Positions 12,409 through 23,230 of a DNA stretch of 64,000 nt are shown piece after piece. The first letter of the stretch is position 1. The number at the start of each line of letters is the position of its first letter. The stretch is from Undaria pinnatifida (Eukaryota; Sar; Phaeophyceae; Laminariales; Alariaceae), in the NCBI GenBank assembly GCA_012845835.1, contig JABAKD010000005.1, positions 11,204,705-11,268,704 on the forward strand, written 5' to 3'. The notes under the pieces were generated by a model, which was not told where the DNA came from, ran no database searches, and saw nothing but the letters and a program-made list of their open reading frames with translations. A program made the translations under genes and the position numbers.

Positions 12409-13466
12409 ACCATTCGTCACCTCTGCCATGATACCCAGTACACGGCTCCGTGTTGAACGCTTCGAGCATGCCAAGCGTTGGGTACACCCTTGCCTCCACC
12501 TGGTCTTCCACTATCACAACATGCAGCAATCGTGCTTCCAATGTGTGCGGTGCCGCAAACAACGAGAAACACTACACATGTTCTCTAATGTCGGACAGCA
12601 CACGATTCCGGGATGGTGCAGTACTATATTGTTTTGGTGAATTGAGCAGGGGCGCAACACATGATTGGTACCGCACAACAATGGGTCCCCGCTCCAAAGG
12701 GTACCCGACCATTAGTAACACGGGACCACGATTACTCCTGCGCTGAAAACGTACAAAAAAACAGTGGAGGGTTTACCTGGGCTCCTATGATGGTGATGAT
12801 CGGGATGGACAAAGCCGATCGATCCTTGTCGGACTTGACAATGGGCACCGGAAGCGATGCATGGCTTTTAGAGTTCTCGAGCGCGTACTCGCCAAAGCTC
12901 AAGTAGTACTTTCCGAGGTCTCTTCCCTATTTAGGACGGAAGCAAAAAATTACGCATGCACCCACACGTTTGTTAGAGACGGAACACGTGGTTCCTAGTA
13001 CAAGTTTCACGCGCATCACCAGCAACGCTCGTGACTCGATATGAAGAGAATTGTTAAAAACACTCGCTTACGCTCGGATCTCGTTCTTCATAAATATGCA
13101 AATCAGTACACTAGGGTGAGCAGGGATGCGGGGGGGGTGGGGGGGGAGGAGGGTGACGGTGGAGGCGGAGGTTGGGGTGGGGTTTTTGGCCGTTGGGGGT
13201 TGTAGATATTTTGTAAAAGAAAATGGAAAAGAAATGACAAGAACAAGGAAGACGAATGCAAAACAAAAAATGGAAAAACGTAGAGCGAACGAGGGGAAAG
13301 AGGAACACAGGTAGGGAAGAGACATCCAGAAAAAACGATTGGAGAGAAACATGCAAAAAGACGGCACGACAAGAACGAATCAAAGCAAACAACATCCAGC
13401 CAACAATTTTCATTATTAGTTTTAGTACAAAATATATATAGACTACATGAATAAACCACGAACATA
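12409..13466. other. No recognised gene; G-rich then purine-rich DNA
   Basis: A G-rich tract at about 13125-13200 is followed by A/G-rich DNA to 13320. Frames here are low-complexity. No repeat match was seen apart from these simple tracts. Confidence 0.4.
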
Positions 13467-13700
13467 CACAGCTGTAACATCGAAAAATTCGTTGAACCTC
13501 ATCTTTGCAAGCTGTGCTAAAATTTCCGACCATGCGTACAACAGTACTTCGTGTCTGTCCTCGTTGATGATACTGTTCGGGGAATCCCCTTAGAACTAGC
13601 TGGTGCACAAGGGTCAACAGGGTGGTGTTAACCAATCTGTGCACGGACACTATCAAACCCGTTTTCGAGGGGGACAAACATTGTGATATGTGTGATCGAC
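13467..13700. repeat. Single arm of the C-rich inverted-repeat element
   Basis: Begins CAGCTGTAACATCGAAAAAT, continues CTCATCTTTGCAAGCTGTG and AGGGTCAACAGGGTGGTGTT, the same order as the arms of 35162-36325, but much diverged. No second arm is evident nearby. Confidence 0.55.
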
Positions 13701-14051
13701 ACACCGTATTATTCAAGTATTCGGATTTTCCCACCTGGAGCCCGAAAGGTTCCGGGAAACAGCCCTTTTCAACGAAATACTTACTGAACAAAAAATCATC
13801 ATGGTACCGCGGTAGGTATCATAGTAGTGCATTTGTTTATTGAATTTCGGTGACACGTGCGTACATAGGTAGATGAGGCAAGCGCACGCATGACTGAAAC
13901 GAGGGGGAAGTGATCACGAATACAACGCCAGGAAAGGTTACACATAAGAATTACGAGTGGTTGCGTCTCCGGCTTCGAGGGTGGTAATATACTACTTCGG
14001 GCACATCGACATAGTTTGTACTAGAGGGGAAATCGTTTCTGATATTAAACT

Positions 14052-14380
14052 GCGCCGTGCGAAGGTCGTACGGAGTGGTAGACGATATTCTCAGAATAAA
14101 ACAGTGTCATGCATTTGTCCCGATATCGCATCGGCTGGTGGTTCGTTTCCTCGAGAAGAGAAGTGTAAGCGGTGTGGAGGGCGTGTTTTGTTGCTGTTTC
14201 TGTGCGCCTGTCGCCATGCGAAGGTCGTACGTAGTGGTAGACTGTAATCCCAGAAGAAGCCAGTGGCATGCATTCGTCCCGATATCGCGTCGGCGGGTGG
14301 TTCTTTTCCTCGAGGAGACTCGTGGGAGAAGTATAAGCGGTGTGGAAGGCGTGTTTTGTTGCTGTTGCTGTGCCGCCTGT
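14052..14380. repeat. Two-copy tandem duplication, about 159-bp period
   Basis: CGAAGGTCGTACGnAGTGGTAGAC, CATTnGTCCCGATATCGC, CGTTTCCTCGAG and GGCGTGTTTTGTTGCTG recur once in the same order. The copies differ by substitutions and a small indel near the CTCGAG block. Confidence 0.85.
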
Positions 14381-14610
14381 CTCCGTTTCTGAAGCGGTCG
14401 TGTTGGTACTTTACAGACAGGTAAAGCCGGGCGATCGATATTATAGTGCACGCACCTAACAAAATATGATAATCGACCCTAAATTCGTTTAACTCACAGA
14501 CGATGATATCGTCAGAATAATCTTACAGAAATGTTTTATGTTGCTTCCTACTCGACCTGCTTCTTGCCGCTGATTGTTGATATGGTCATCTCTAGTCAGA
14601 TATATAGAGC

Positions 14611-14930
14611 CGGTCGCCCAAGTGGTCTAGTGGTTACCCTTGAATACTACCATAATGGCGTTGGTCCTCGACTTCGATGCCCACCGTTGTGAGAGATTGG
14701 ACTTTTCGATTTGCCGAAAAGTAGAAAAATGATCAATTAACAACTGCTAAGAACGCCCAGCAGAGTGGGTGGGTACAATTCGACGCCAATCGACGAGGAA
14801 AGAAAATGCTGGAATCTCGTGATAAAAAAGCAGAGGCATGTGCCGTAGTGAAGAGGGGGGCAGGAGGGCCCGCTATGTGACCCCGGATCTGACTTATACT
14901 ACAGGGAGGGAGGGCGAGAGTAGTGCACGG
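14611..14930 (+). mobile_element. SINE-1 copy
   Basis: tRNA-derived head with an internal pol III A box TGGTCTAGTGG at 14623-14633 and a B-box-like ACTTCGATGCCC near 14671. The body has ACAATTCGACGCcaaTCGACGAGG, GTGCCGTAGTG and TGTGACCCCGGATCTGA. The same head and body recur at 21811, 28921 and 40960. It does not fold as a functional tRNA because the D-stem is unpaired. Confidence 0.8.
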
Positions 14931-17238
14931 AAAATAGATTAGTTGAGAAAAAACTGATGCAATATGAGAACAGCTTTTCAGACAAGCGACACCAACCGGA
15001 AGTAACAGCAGGGTACAATGGGGGCATTCCGATTCAAGTTCACTCTCTGTGACAAGCCGAAGCAGGCGCTCATTGCTATTATTTGTGGGCATTTTATGGC
15101 TGAAGGTATGCGGGGACATGGCGAATTGGAAGCTGTTATGTCCCGGATGGCTTTATCGCTGACCCTCTGTGTACCAACTTGAATGATTCATCCTGAGGTC
15201 GAGCGAATTTCAAAGAATTGCGGTCACATGGTGAACCTTCGCCCTACGCGAGTAGTGTGCAAGAAAACCCGCGAAAAAATAGCGAGATTAGGTAGTTTTT
15301 TACCATTATATTAAGCGAACGAAATCGAGATTTTCCGCAAATGTTTTCGGTGTCCTATGAGCGACAAAAAGGTGAATATGTGCGGGCAATTATTCCATGC
15401 TCATTTGATCAATATGCGAGTCAAATACGCACTCCTTCGGCCTCATTTCAGGATTTATTTCACGGTTATGATGCTCAAGTTGTGCCAGTCCTAGTTCCAC
15501 TTATTAGTATGTCTTTTTTCTTCGAACATTTATTTTTGTTTGAAATTGTGCTTCTGAGCGCCCACCCCAAATCCTGGATACAAATCGATCTAATTCGTTT
15601 ATTTATATTACGTTTGGTGCTGTAGTTGATGAGTGTTTTTCGTCCTCATTTTGAGCGTGCTTGCTCGGCACGCCAACCTGATAAAATATCTAAATCGTTA
15701 TTTTGTGCGATCTATCGTGCAACAAGTAACTCGTCGAATTGCGCTCGCATTGCGAATGTTTGCCGTGTGCAAGAAGTGTGCGAGAAAAACGACTCGGTCG
15801 AAATAACTGTGAGCATATATTGGGTTAAGTCCTACCAGCCGATCACGAATAAGCCAGTGGGGTCGGGGTTGACAAGTCGTGCGGAGAGGTATCGACCCGG
15901 CAATATCATCGTCATAGTTCCCGCGTAGTTGGAGTTGTAGGGATTCAGAATATTTCTGAACGGGGCATGGGGCCTTATCTCCCCCTTGTGCGACCGAACC
16001 CCATTCAATGGTGAGCCTCCATCATCCGCCTAGGGTGGGTCGGCGCTATAGAGGTCGAGGTAATGAACGAGTTTAGACAACGGAACTGGGTTTTGCACAC
16101 CGTGAGGGGCGGTGACGACCCGAGAAACACTCGGTTTTATTCCTCGGTTTGTCTAATATTCAGATATATAGAATGACCCATGGACCGAGGGTGTGACCCT
16201 ATCGTCCCCGAGTGGAGCTGATTCAAAGATTCATGACCATCAGCCAATCGGAGATCGGCCGGTTGGTGGGGTGGGGGGTTTTCACGCTACTGTGCTCGGG
16301 GAGATATCAATCCGGATGATATCGATGTTCGTTCGCGGGATGTCGGAGTTGTATATGAGTGGATGGGACTTTCTTGTCCTCGGATGACGGAAACTTCATG
16401 TACGATCCCCGGCCAATGTGCAACTAGCGATCAGACATAAAGGCCATACCCCAGATGTATTTATTTGTCTAAAGAAAACAAATCAGCTGTGAGTACGACC
16501 GACTGGATGGTTGAAACTCAAGTTTGCAAGCTGCGTGGTACATTATATCTGTGTTTCATTTATGAGTTGATGTTATTATATTTTCGCCGAATACTCGAGC
16601 CTGAAATTCTTGACTGATGTATTCTTTGTTTAGTGTGCTATCCCGTTCTACTACTAGTATTCTACCTACTAGATTAGAGTGGTCTGCAGCAACAAGTAGC
16701 AGCATAATATTAGCCTTCGAACGATTGAATGACGAATGCAGCGACACCGTGTTTCACGTCGTGAATACCGTCAGCAAGTCTCACCACGGTCAGACTATGC
16801 ATACAAAGACAGTCGGTCAGCGGGCCTCGGATTTACATACCATCATGCAGGGCGTAGCAGACGCTAGATGGCTCAGTGCGCGCCCCTCGGTGACTACGTA
16901 AAGAACGTGCAGCATACATGGCCACCATTTTGCTGGCCCTTGATTCTTGCTTTAGTCAAAACATCAAGAAACGCACTCGAAATGTCTCTTCGAGGCCAGA
17001 CTAGATGGTCAGTCTGCGTGCGGGCTCCGATTTTTCCGGTCGAAATATGACAAGGCTTGGAATCGATTCACGGAAGAAATGGCAGAGGTATGTACTTCAC
17101 TACTGTTAGTCAATATCGATCTCTTGGCATTACTTTACATGCTACAAGCGTAGACCGTGTGTTGTGTGGTAACGGTATTGAATCTCCATCGAAAAATGAA
17201 TGGAACAAGTGTCGCTGTGTTGCCCTGCCCTAGCCGGA
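14931..17238. other. No recognised gene
   Basis: Several 60-100 codon frames exist but none looks like a known protein. Two stretches, about 15836-15945 and 16238-16355, share weak similarity (CAGCCrATC, a GGTGGGGT-like block, ATATCA, TCGGAGTTGTA), which may be an old duplication. Confidence 0.3.
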
Positions 17239-17270
17239 GCATGGGTGCCGCCGAATTCCGGCATCCATGC
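17239..17270. repeat. Hairpin-forming inverted repeat, copy 1
   Basis: Arms GCATGGGTGCCGCC and TCCGGCATCCATGC around a GAAT loop, flanked by CTGCCCTA on the left and GGAGCCCTTGTA on the right. A second copy with the same loop and flanks is at 30043-30074. Confidence 0.7.
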
Positions 17271-17409
17271 GGAGCCCTTGTAATCTCTAAAGTTCATGTA
17301 CAACGCTAACCCAATGAAACGCAACTAACCAATGTAAGGCGAAACCCCCTTCGTCTCGTACACTGTGGGCGTCAACCATATTTTCGAAGAGCTGGTAAGC
17401 TCCAAGGGT

Positions 17410-17625
17410 GTGTTCGATAAGGTACCGGCATTCTCGGTACCGGTATGGATGTCGTAGCGAACTTATCAAAGTTTCCGGTGCCGGTGTTGATGTCGTACCG
17501 AACATACCCAGGCGTCCGGTACCAGTACCAAGATCTGTACCGGTCCCGATACGGACACTGGCACACACTTGAGTACATATACCGGCAGTACCGGTGGTAT
17601 ATACCGCCGGCAAGGTACCGGCGCA
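17410..17625. repeat. GGTACC-type minisatellite, locus 1
   Basis: Degenerate units of the type CCGGTACCGGTrTTGATGTCG and TACCGAACTTACC. The same motif forms arrays at 18470-18620 and 19565-19960. Overlapping frames are shadows of the repeat. Confidence 0.8.
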
Positions 17626-17879
17626 CACTTGCGCTTAGGCACATAAACTGGACTAGAACAGGCGGTACATGTACAGAGCAAACCCGGTATTGGCCGGGGG
17701 TATCCGCTCAGAGGCAAATCGTACGTAACCTTTTTTCTTTTTCTTTTGTTCCCTCGCTTCCTCGTGCGTAAACGCCCCACCTACAATTGAAATCCGCCAG
17801 AGTAAAAAAAACATCTCCACGCCCTGGATATCGCCTCGTTATCGTTTCAGAGCCGTCCATGCCGATGCTGAAATTCCCA

Positions 17880-18425
17880 CCCAACCCCCGTCCCCAACGC
17901 CCCCTCCTTCCACCCACCACCCGCACCATCGCCTAGACCTAGCACCACGCGTATAGCAAACCCCTACATCAATGCGACCTAACGCCCTCCCGGCCCCCCC
18001 GGCCACATTCCTCCCCCTCCCCCACAAGAAATATTTATAGTTTCCACGCACAAATAGACCTGCCCCACCCGTCCCCTCCCCCCCCTCACCCCCTCCCGCC
18101 CCCCTTTGGATCAAAATCAGGCCCCCACGTCCTTAAAAACTCCGCCCTCCCCTCACCGGTTATTCGACTTACAGGATTCACTTGATACACTGATGCATTT
18201 CCTTCCACAGCTGTCAGATTTTGTCCCCCTCCGAAACGGGTTTTATAGTTTCCGCGCACAGACTGCCTAACATCACCCTGTTGACCCTGATAGCTACACT
18301 GTAGTTGCAAGGGGAGTCGCCGACCCATATCCTTAATAAGGACACACAACCCGTAATACGCGCGATCGGAGTATCACACACAGCTTGCAAAGATGAGTTT
18401 CGACAAAATATTCGATCTCACAGCT
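17880..18425. repeat. C-rich inverted-repeat element, right half
   Basis: A C-rich core (17880-18110) is followed by a right arm to CTCACAGCTG at 18425. It is closely similar to 35900-36325, including CAGGATTCACTTGATA, TTGCAAGGGGAGTCGCCGAC and ACGCGCGATCGGAGTATCAC. The matching left arm is not evident upstream, so the copy is a half element. Confidence 0.75.
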
Positions 18426-18469
18426 GGAGTGTATTTTAATCTTTTTAATAAATTAGATACGAGTAACCT

Positions 18470-18620
18470 CCAGAAGTTTCGGGTACAGGTATGTCGTACA
18501 GAACTTCCAGAAGATCCGGGAACGGGTATGAATGCCTTACAGAACTTTCAGAAGTTCTATGTACGGTAATACCCGGGGTAAATACCCTTGGTACGGTTTG
18601 TGCGTACCCTACAGAACACA
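18470..18620. repeat. GGTACC-type minisatellite, locus 2
   Basis: Units such as CAGAAGTTTCGGGTACAGG and GTACAGAACTTCC end in GGTAATACCCGGGGTAAATA, like the end of locus 3 at 19900-19960. Confidence 0.65.
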
Positions 18621-19062
18621 ACCTTAGAATATTCCACCCTCTGATCTTGTGCCTTTCATGTCTGCAGAAGTATGAATATGACATAATTGTAGTCTGACAT
18701 GCCAATAGTTGATGATAGGATTTTTATTCATGTTCAAGCCTCCTTGTGTTAGAATGCCCCCTTCATCTCCCCCCGCCCTTATCACGCGCTTGTGCAGAGT
18801 ATTATTATGATACACGGCATTTGTATGCCGGACCGAAAATAAGGAGCAGGGAGAACGGGGTCGATTATTACAAGGCTTTTATGGCCCACAGGTGCTAAAA
18901 ACATTCATATACATACGTAGTATACGATGATTTTGAGTACGTACGGAAGAAAATGGCCAATATCCCTGCGTTTGTTGTGGAGTTTACCTGCATGCCTGAT
19001 GCCGTACTCTATATACGCGGTTTAGTTCGCCCAGCGGGTAGGCCCTCTACGCTTTGTAGGGA

Positions 19063-19432
19063 TCAACAATCGGTGCCGGTTGGATTATCAGCAGGGCGCC
19101 GTCTTCTCGTCGTTCGTTTCGACGTACACGCCAATCGAGGACATAAACGAGGCTTCAAGCAAGCGCCTTTTCCTCCGAAAAGCGGCCGGCACCTCGGGAA
19201 ACCATCGAGGGTTTTGATCGTCTCCGCCGGCAACTCGCACGCGTCTCCCGTGTGCGAGTTGTACACAGGAGCAGGCAAGGTCACCGGCACGGCTTTCATT
19301 CGCGCGTCCACGTCGATAACTTCTGCCGCCGGCGCTGGTATGTGTGGGAGCTGGCGAAAATGACCCGCCACCAGAATCGGTGGCATCACTGCTGGGGGTC
19401 AACTCATTCTGGGAAGTTGCGCCTTCGCTCAT
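19063..19432 (-). CDS. Hypothetical protein, low confidence
   Basis: An ATG at 19432 opens a Ser/Thr-rich frame (MSEGATSQNELTPSSD). A second minus-strand frame to 19063 contains EVIDVDARMKAVPVTLPAP and HTGDACELPAETIKTLDGF and looks protein-like, with G or C at most third positions. They could be joined by a small intron or a frameshift. A plus-strand frame overlaps the same DNA (18953-19363), so strand is not certain. I recognise no domain. Confidence 0.25.
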
Positions 19433-19564
19433 GCATGCTAAAGAGTCTCGGTGGACCTAGCGTACTGGAAGATGCTCGGGGCCCAGGGTGTGTGTGGCTT
19501 GGAGTGCTGCTTGGGGCGAAAGCTCCGAGGGATGATGTCACAATGTGGTCGAATCGGGTTGGTA

Positions 19565-19960
19565 TCGTGCGAAACGTGCCGAAGTGTCCGGTACCGGGTT
19601 GATGTTGTGCCGATCTTACCGAAGTGTCTGGTACCGGTATCGCTGTTGCACTTATATCGGTACCGGCTCCGGTACATACGTGCATACCGGTACCGCCGGC
19701 ACCGGTGTTGATGTCGTACCGAACTTACCGAAGTGTCCCGTAATGGTACTGATGTCGTATCAAACATACCCGAAATTTCCGGTACCAGTTTTGACGTACC
19801 GAACTTACCGAAGTTTACGGTACCGGTATTGATATCGTACCGAACTTACCGAAGTTGCCGGTACCGGTGTTGACGCAGTACCAAACTTGCCGAAGTCCCC
19901 GGTACCGGTAATACCCGCCGTTCGCCTCGGTACGTACCGTACCGAACATACCCCTGGTAA
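19565..19960. repeat. GGTACC-type minisatellite, locus 3
   Basis: About ten degenerate units of roughly 38 bp: a GTACCGAACTTACCGAAGT block followed by CCGGTACCGGTrTTGAT. It ends with GGTACGTACCGTACC. Strong local symmetry, with repeated KpnI-type GGTACC sites. Confidence 0.85.
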
Positions 19961-19994
19961 GCTCTACTGGTTTTGGGGGAGCAATACTGACTCC

Positions 19995-20381
19995 TCATTC
20001 ACAAGGAAGGGTCGTTCGTAACGATAGGTGAAACATTTCTGTTTTTTTGGTGAAATTGCGGCATTCTACCGAAATCAACGAGGGTTGAATAATATCTAAC
20101 ACGAATCTCAGTTGGCTCGCAAAACAATCGTCCACCAAGTTCAGAACAGTCGGGTTTACAGCAGTAGTAGTCGCAAAGCTAGCGGAAGACACCTGCGCAG
20201 TTGTCCCACTGGAGTCGGTCTTACTCGTAGGCGTATGTCGGTGCGTTGGAGAATAAAACTCATCACCAACTCGTCGCGCTACCGCGCCCAACGTGACAAA
20301 AGTCTCCGATACTACTTCCCTCAGCGAGCTCGTTTGGTCAGCCCGGGACTTATCTAAATTGAAGGCACGCCGCGGGCGCAA
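19995..20381 (-). CDS. Hypothetical ORF, low confidence
   Basis: A frame of 128 codons, rich in Ser/Thr, with SLREVVSETFVTLGAVARRV and NPTVLNLVDDCFASQLRFVL as its most protein-like parts. It has no recognisable domain and no homologue elsewhere in the window. It may be one exon or chance. Confidence 0.25.
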   Translation of the reverse strand: MRPRRAFNLDKSRADQTSSLREVVSETFVTLGAVARRVGDEFYSPTHRHTPTSKTDSSGTTAQVSSASFATTTAVNPTVLNLVDDCFASQLRFVLDIIQPSLISVECRNFTKKTEMFHLSLRTTLPCE

Positions 20382-21309
20382 ACAGCCATATGAAGGTAAG
20401 CCCGCCGCTGGCGAAAATCAGAGATAGGCACAATTAAAGGCTAATGCCCGAATGGCAAAACCGTGCTTATATATTTAAATATTATTCCACAAATACCTCC
20501 CTAGACATGTCTTCAACCTGATGAGCCCGCCGAGGCTCGCCCTGGAAAATTTTCAAGTATTTTAGGGCTTCAGACATAATACATATCTCTGGCTCAGCAC
20601 ATACCTGCTGTAACATAGTTTGAGCTGCACCTTCGTTTTCGGAGACGAACCACTAGACGATTTACTTGGAATCAGTGAGTATTTCCCCTTTGGACCTGAA
20701 CTACAGTAGTGTGCAGTTGCACACCTGCGAGTACTACCAGAAAACGAGTACTCGCGAAATCTCGACAAGAAAACCGGGTACTCACGAGATTTCGGGGACA
20801 TTTTAGATGACCAAGGTACTCGTTGAGAAACGAGTTCACAAACTAAAAATGCAACTTGATTCCGTGAAAATGTACACCACAGCTGAAACCACACACCCCT
20901 TAGATAACCCCCCCCCCCGTACATGATGAGCACACCCGGTGATATATCGTATATTTCGTTTTTCGACCATCACTTTACCACCGGAGGTATGTTGAACACC
21001 ACACCCCCTCCGGAAAACGCCTGAAAACAGTACCAAACCTGAAATTTCAAACCGTCTTGTGGATACCTTCCACCCGCGGCGCCGGTTCGGACACCAGCGC
21101 GGACGCAACAGCTGTGCCCCATCGCAGTGATCCGAACGAGCCCGCGGCCCCAATCCAACTGGTACCTTCTGCTGCCGCGCCTCGAGCGACGATCACGTCG
21201 TTTTTCTCCGGGATCAGCCCGCTCGAGTACCGGTGCTGGTGCGAACGATACCCTGCATCTTGACTTCCGCCGTGCCCCAAGCCCAGACTGTTGAATTACG
21301 GCCAGAAAC
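20382..21309. other. No recognised gene
   Basis: Contains repeated GAGTACTCGCGAAATCTCGAC-like text at 20735-20800 and a C run at about 20910-20920. A plus-strand frame at 21057-21263 is Ala/Pro-rich (SDPNEPAAPIQLVPSAAAPR) but unplaced. Confidence 0.35.
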
Positions 21310-21870
21310 ATAACGTTGTTTCTACTAGGAAACGATGTCGCTAAACTCTTCTGTCTAACTATACAAAAATATGTAATATACTGAAGTTATTATTATTACG
21401 CATTAGTCTAGACTAAAAAGAAAATGAAGAATACTTACAATATACTAGACTATACAGCAGTCAAGGGGCTATATATGGCGGTGTAGTGCGGTCGCCCCGG
21501 TGGTCTTCTAGAGGTTACCATCGAATGCTTATATTCTTCAGCACGGAAACTCTACTAGTTAGTCCAATTCTTCATCGTTTTCGTTTAAAAGTAGGCGCAC
21601 AACAATGTTGGGCACATTTTCTACAGGAAACGAAGTCGCTATGCTACATGGAGTAGTGTTTTATATTCTGCTTGTCATATACTCCGAAGTATGACCGTAT
21701 GTAGAATTATGATTCTTTACCACCTTTTGTTCATTTAACAAATGAAAAAAATACCAAAATACACTACGAATACAGCAGTACGGGGGGGGGCATAAGAGGC
21801 AGTGTAGTGCGGTCGCCCCGGTGGTATAGTGGTTACCCTTGAATATTATACTCGCAACTGAGTTCGAGTC
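21310..21870. repeat. Diverged tandem duplication ending in SINE-1 heads
   Basis: TTTCTACTAGGAAACGATGTCGCT at 21318 matches TTTTCTACAGGAAACGAAGTCGCT at 21618. Both halves later have TACAGCAGT and then GTGTAGTGCGGTCGCCCCGGTGG (21480 and 21801). The unit is therefore roughly 310-320 bp and includes sequence upstream of the SINE head. Confidence 0.7.
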
Positions 21871-22080
21871 CCACCGTGGTGGACGTTTTACTTTGTTTGA
21901 AAAAAATCGAAACGATCGATCTACTGAGAGCGCCTAGCACAGCGTGGGTAGGTACAATTCGACGCGGGTCGACGAGGGAAGAAAATGATTAATTCTTCTC
22001 GCGATGCAAGTGAAGGTACGTACCGGATCTGAGTTACTACTGGAAGAGAGCACGAGAGAGAGAGTGGTAGTGTGAGGAAT
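21811..22080 (+). mobile_element. SINE-1 copy with clear A and B boxes
   Basis: A box TGGTATAGTGG at 21822-21832 and B box GAGTTCGAGTCCC at 21860-21872 mark a tRNA-derived head. The body has CTGAGAGCGCCTAGCA, ACAATTCGACGCGGGTCGACG, CCGGATCTGAGTTACTACTGG and an AGAGAGAG end. It has the best-preserved pol III promoter boxes of the family in this window. Confidence 0.85.
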
Positions 22081-22138
22081 ATAAGTGGGGTTGGAAAAAT
22101 AAAAAGCATTAGACTACATGTTTAGTCTAGACTAGTCA

Positions 22139-22714
22139 GCTTTTTTTTGTCCAAGTGGAGAAGTGTTTTGGCACACTTGACTGATGGCTTGCTGCGCGAT
22201 GAGGCACTTGGCGATCGTCGGGAGTGGCGGAATGTATTGTCTCACGTGACTCCGCGAGAAGGAACTTGGCGATCGTCGGGAGTGGCGGAATGTTTTGTCG
22301 CACTGGACTGCGCGAGAAGGCACTTGGCGATCTTCGGGAGTGGATGAATGTTTTATAACACTTGACTGCGCGAGGAGGCACTTGGGGATCGTCGGGAGTG
22401 GCTGAATGTTTTGTCACACTTGACTGCGCGAGGAGGCACTTGGCGATCGTCGGGAGTGGCTGAATGTTTTTTCACACTTGACTGCGCGAGAAGGCACTTG
22501 GCGATCGTCGAGAGTGGCGCAATGTGGGGAGTCGCGGGATGTTTAGTGGGCGACTTTCGCGTTGAGGCGGAGAATGTCACCGATCGGATGCTCGTACTTA
22601 GTTCCCTGTAAAGGGAACAGCAGATTTTGGCGAGGAAGGCCGCATGGTGTGATGACAAGGTGCGCATGGGTTACGTTGTACGCAGGTGTTGGATGTATCG
22701 TGCTGAAAGACACG
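22139..22714. mobile_element. Minisatellite element MS, left part
   Basis: Six units of 58-60 bp (22205-22525) containing GCACTTGGCGATCGTCGGGAGTGGC and TTTGTCACACTTGACTGCGCGAG, then unique sequence to ATCGTGCTGAAAGACACGAACAC. It is interrupted by the LTR element at 22720 and resumes at 26029. An inverted, uninterrupted copy is at about 59080-59640, and one end-fragment is at 57505-57620. Confidence 0.8.
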
Positions 22715-22938
22715 AACACTGTTCGTTAGCTCCAAGCGGGGTAGGTTTCAAGTCATTGTATTATGCCTCCCAATCACAGGGTAGAGGCAAGTCGAACTGA
22801 GAACTCATGCGTGAGACCTTTGAGAAGAGAACTCGTGCGTAAGACCTCCGAGAAGAGTGGGCTCCCGAGCAAGAGCGCACAGCAGTCTACCATCAACAAC
22901 GCCACCCAGGTAGAACTAGGTACCGAATAATCGTCCAA

Positions 22939-23230
22939 GCACACTTTCACTTTCCAGCTTCTGGACAAGCCGTGGTCACAGGTGTCATCCCTTCTCCTCC
23001 CCGGTTCTTGCCTTCAATTTTTATCGCGCATAGGGTTCAGCAATCCCACTGCTCGTCGATTGTTCATCGAATGTTGCTAACTCACGCTCTCGCGCTTTCC
23101 GCAAGTCAATTTGTCCACAAGAAAACGTCCCAACGAATTTATACGAGTATGCACTCGGCGGGGCTCGAACTCACGAAACTGACCTATACCAGGCTCGAGG
23201 ATAACCTGATACGCCACCGGGGCGATCGGT
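22939..23230 (-). mobile_element. SINE-2 inserted in the 5' LTR
   Basis: tRNA-derived head on the minus strand: A-box-like TGGCGTATCAGG (23205-23216) and B box GAGTTCGAGCCC (23161-23172). TCCAA flanks the insertion at 22934-22938 and 23231-23235. The 3' LTR at 25965-25975 shows the uninterrupted site (ATAGTTCAATAGCCCG). The poly(A) end seen in other copies is missing here. Confidence 0.88.

Noticed and set aside
13111..13791. 226-codon minus-strand frame
   Set aside because: It covers an inverted-repeat arm and a C-rich tract and shows no domain.
21811..21883. tRNA gene
   Set aside because: A and B boxes are present, but the D-stem and anticodon arm do not pair and a 200-bp SINE body follows.
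22205..22525. Regular repeats resembling a CRISPR array
   Set aside because: The whole 58-60 bp unit is repeated, with no constant-repeat/variable-spacer structure, and the genome is eukaryotic.
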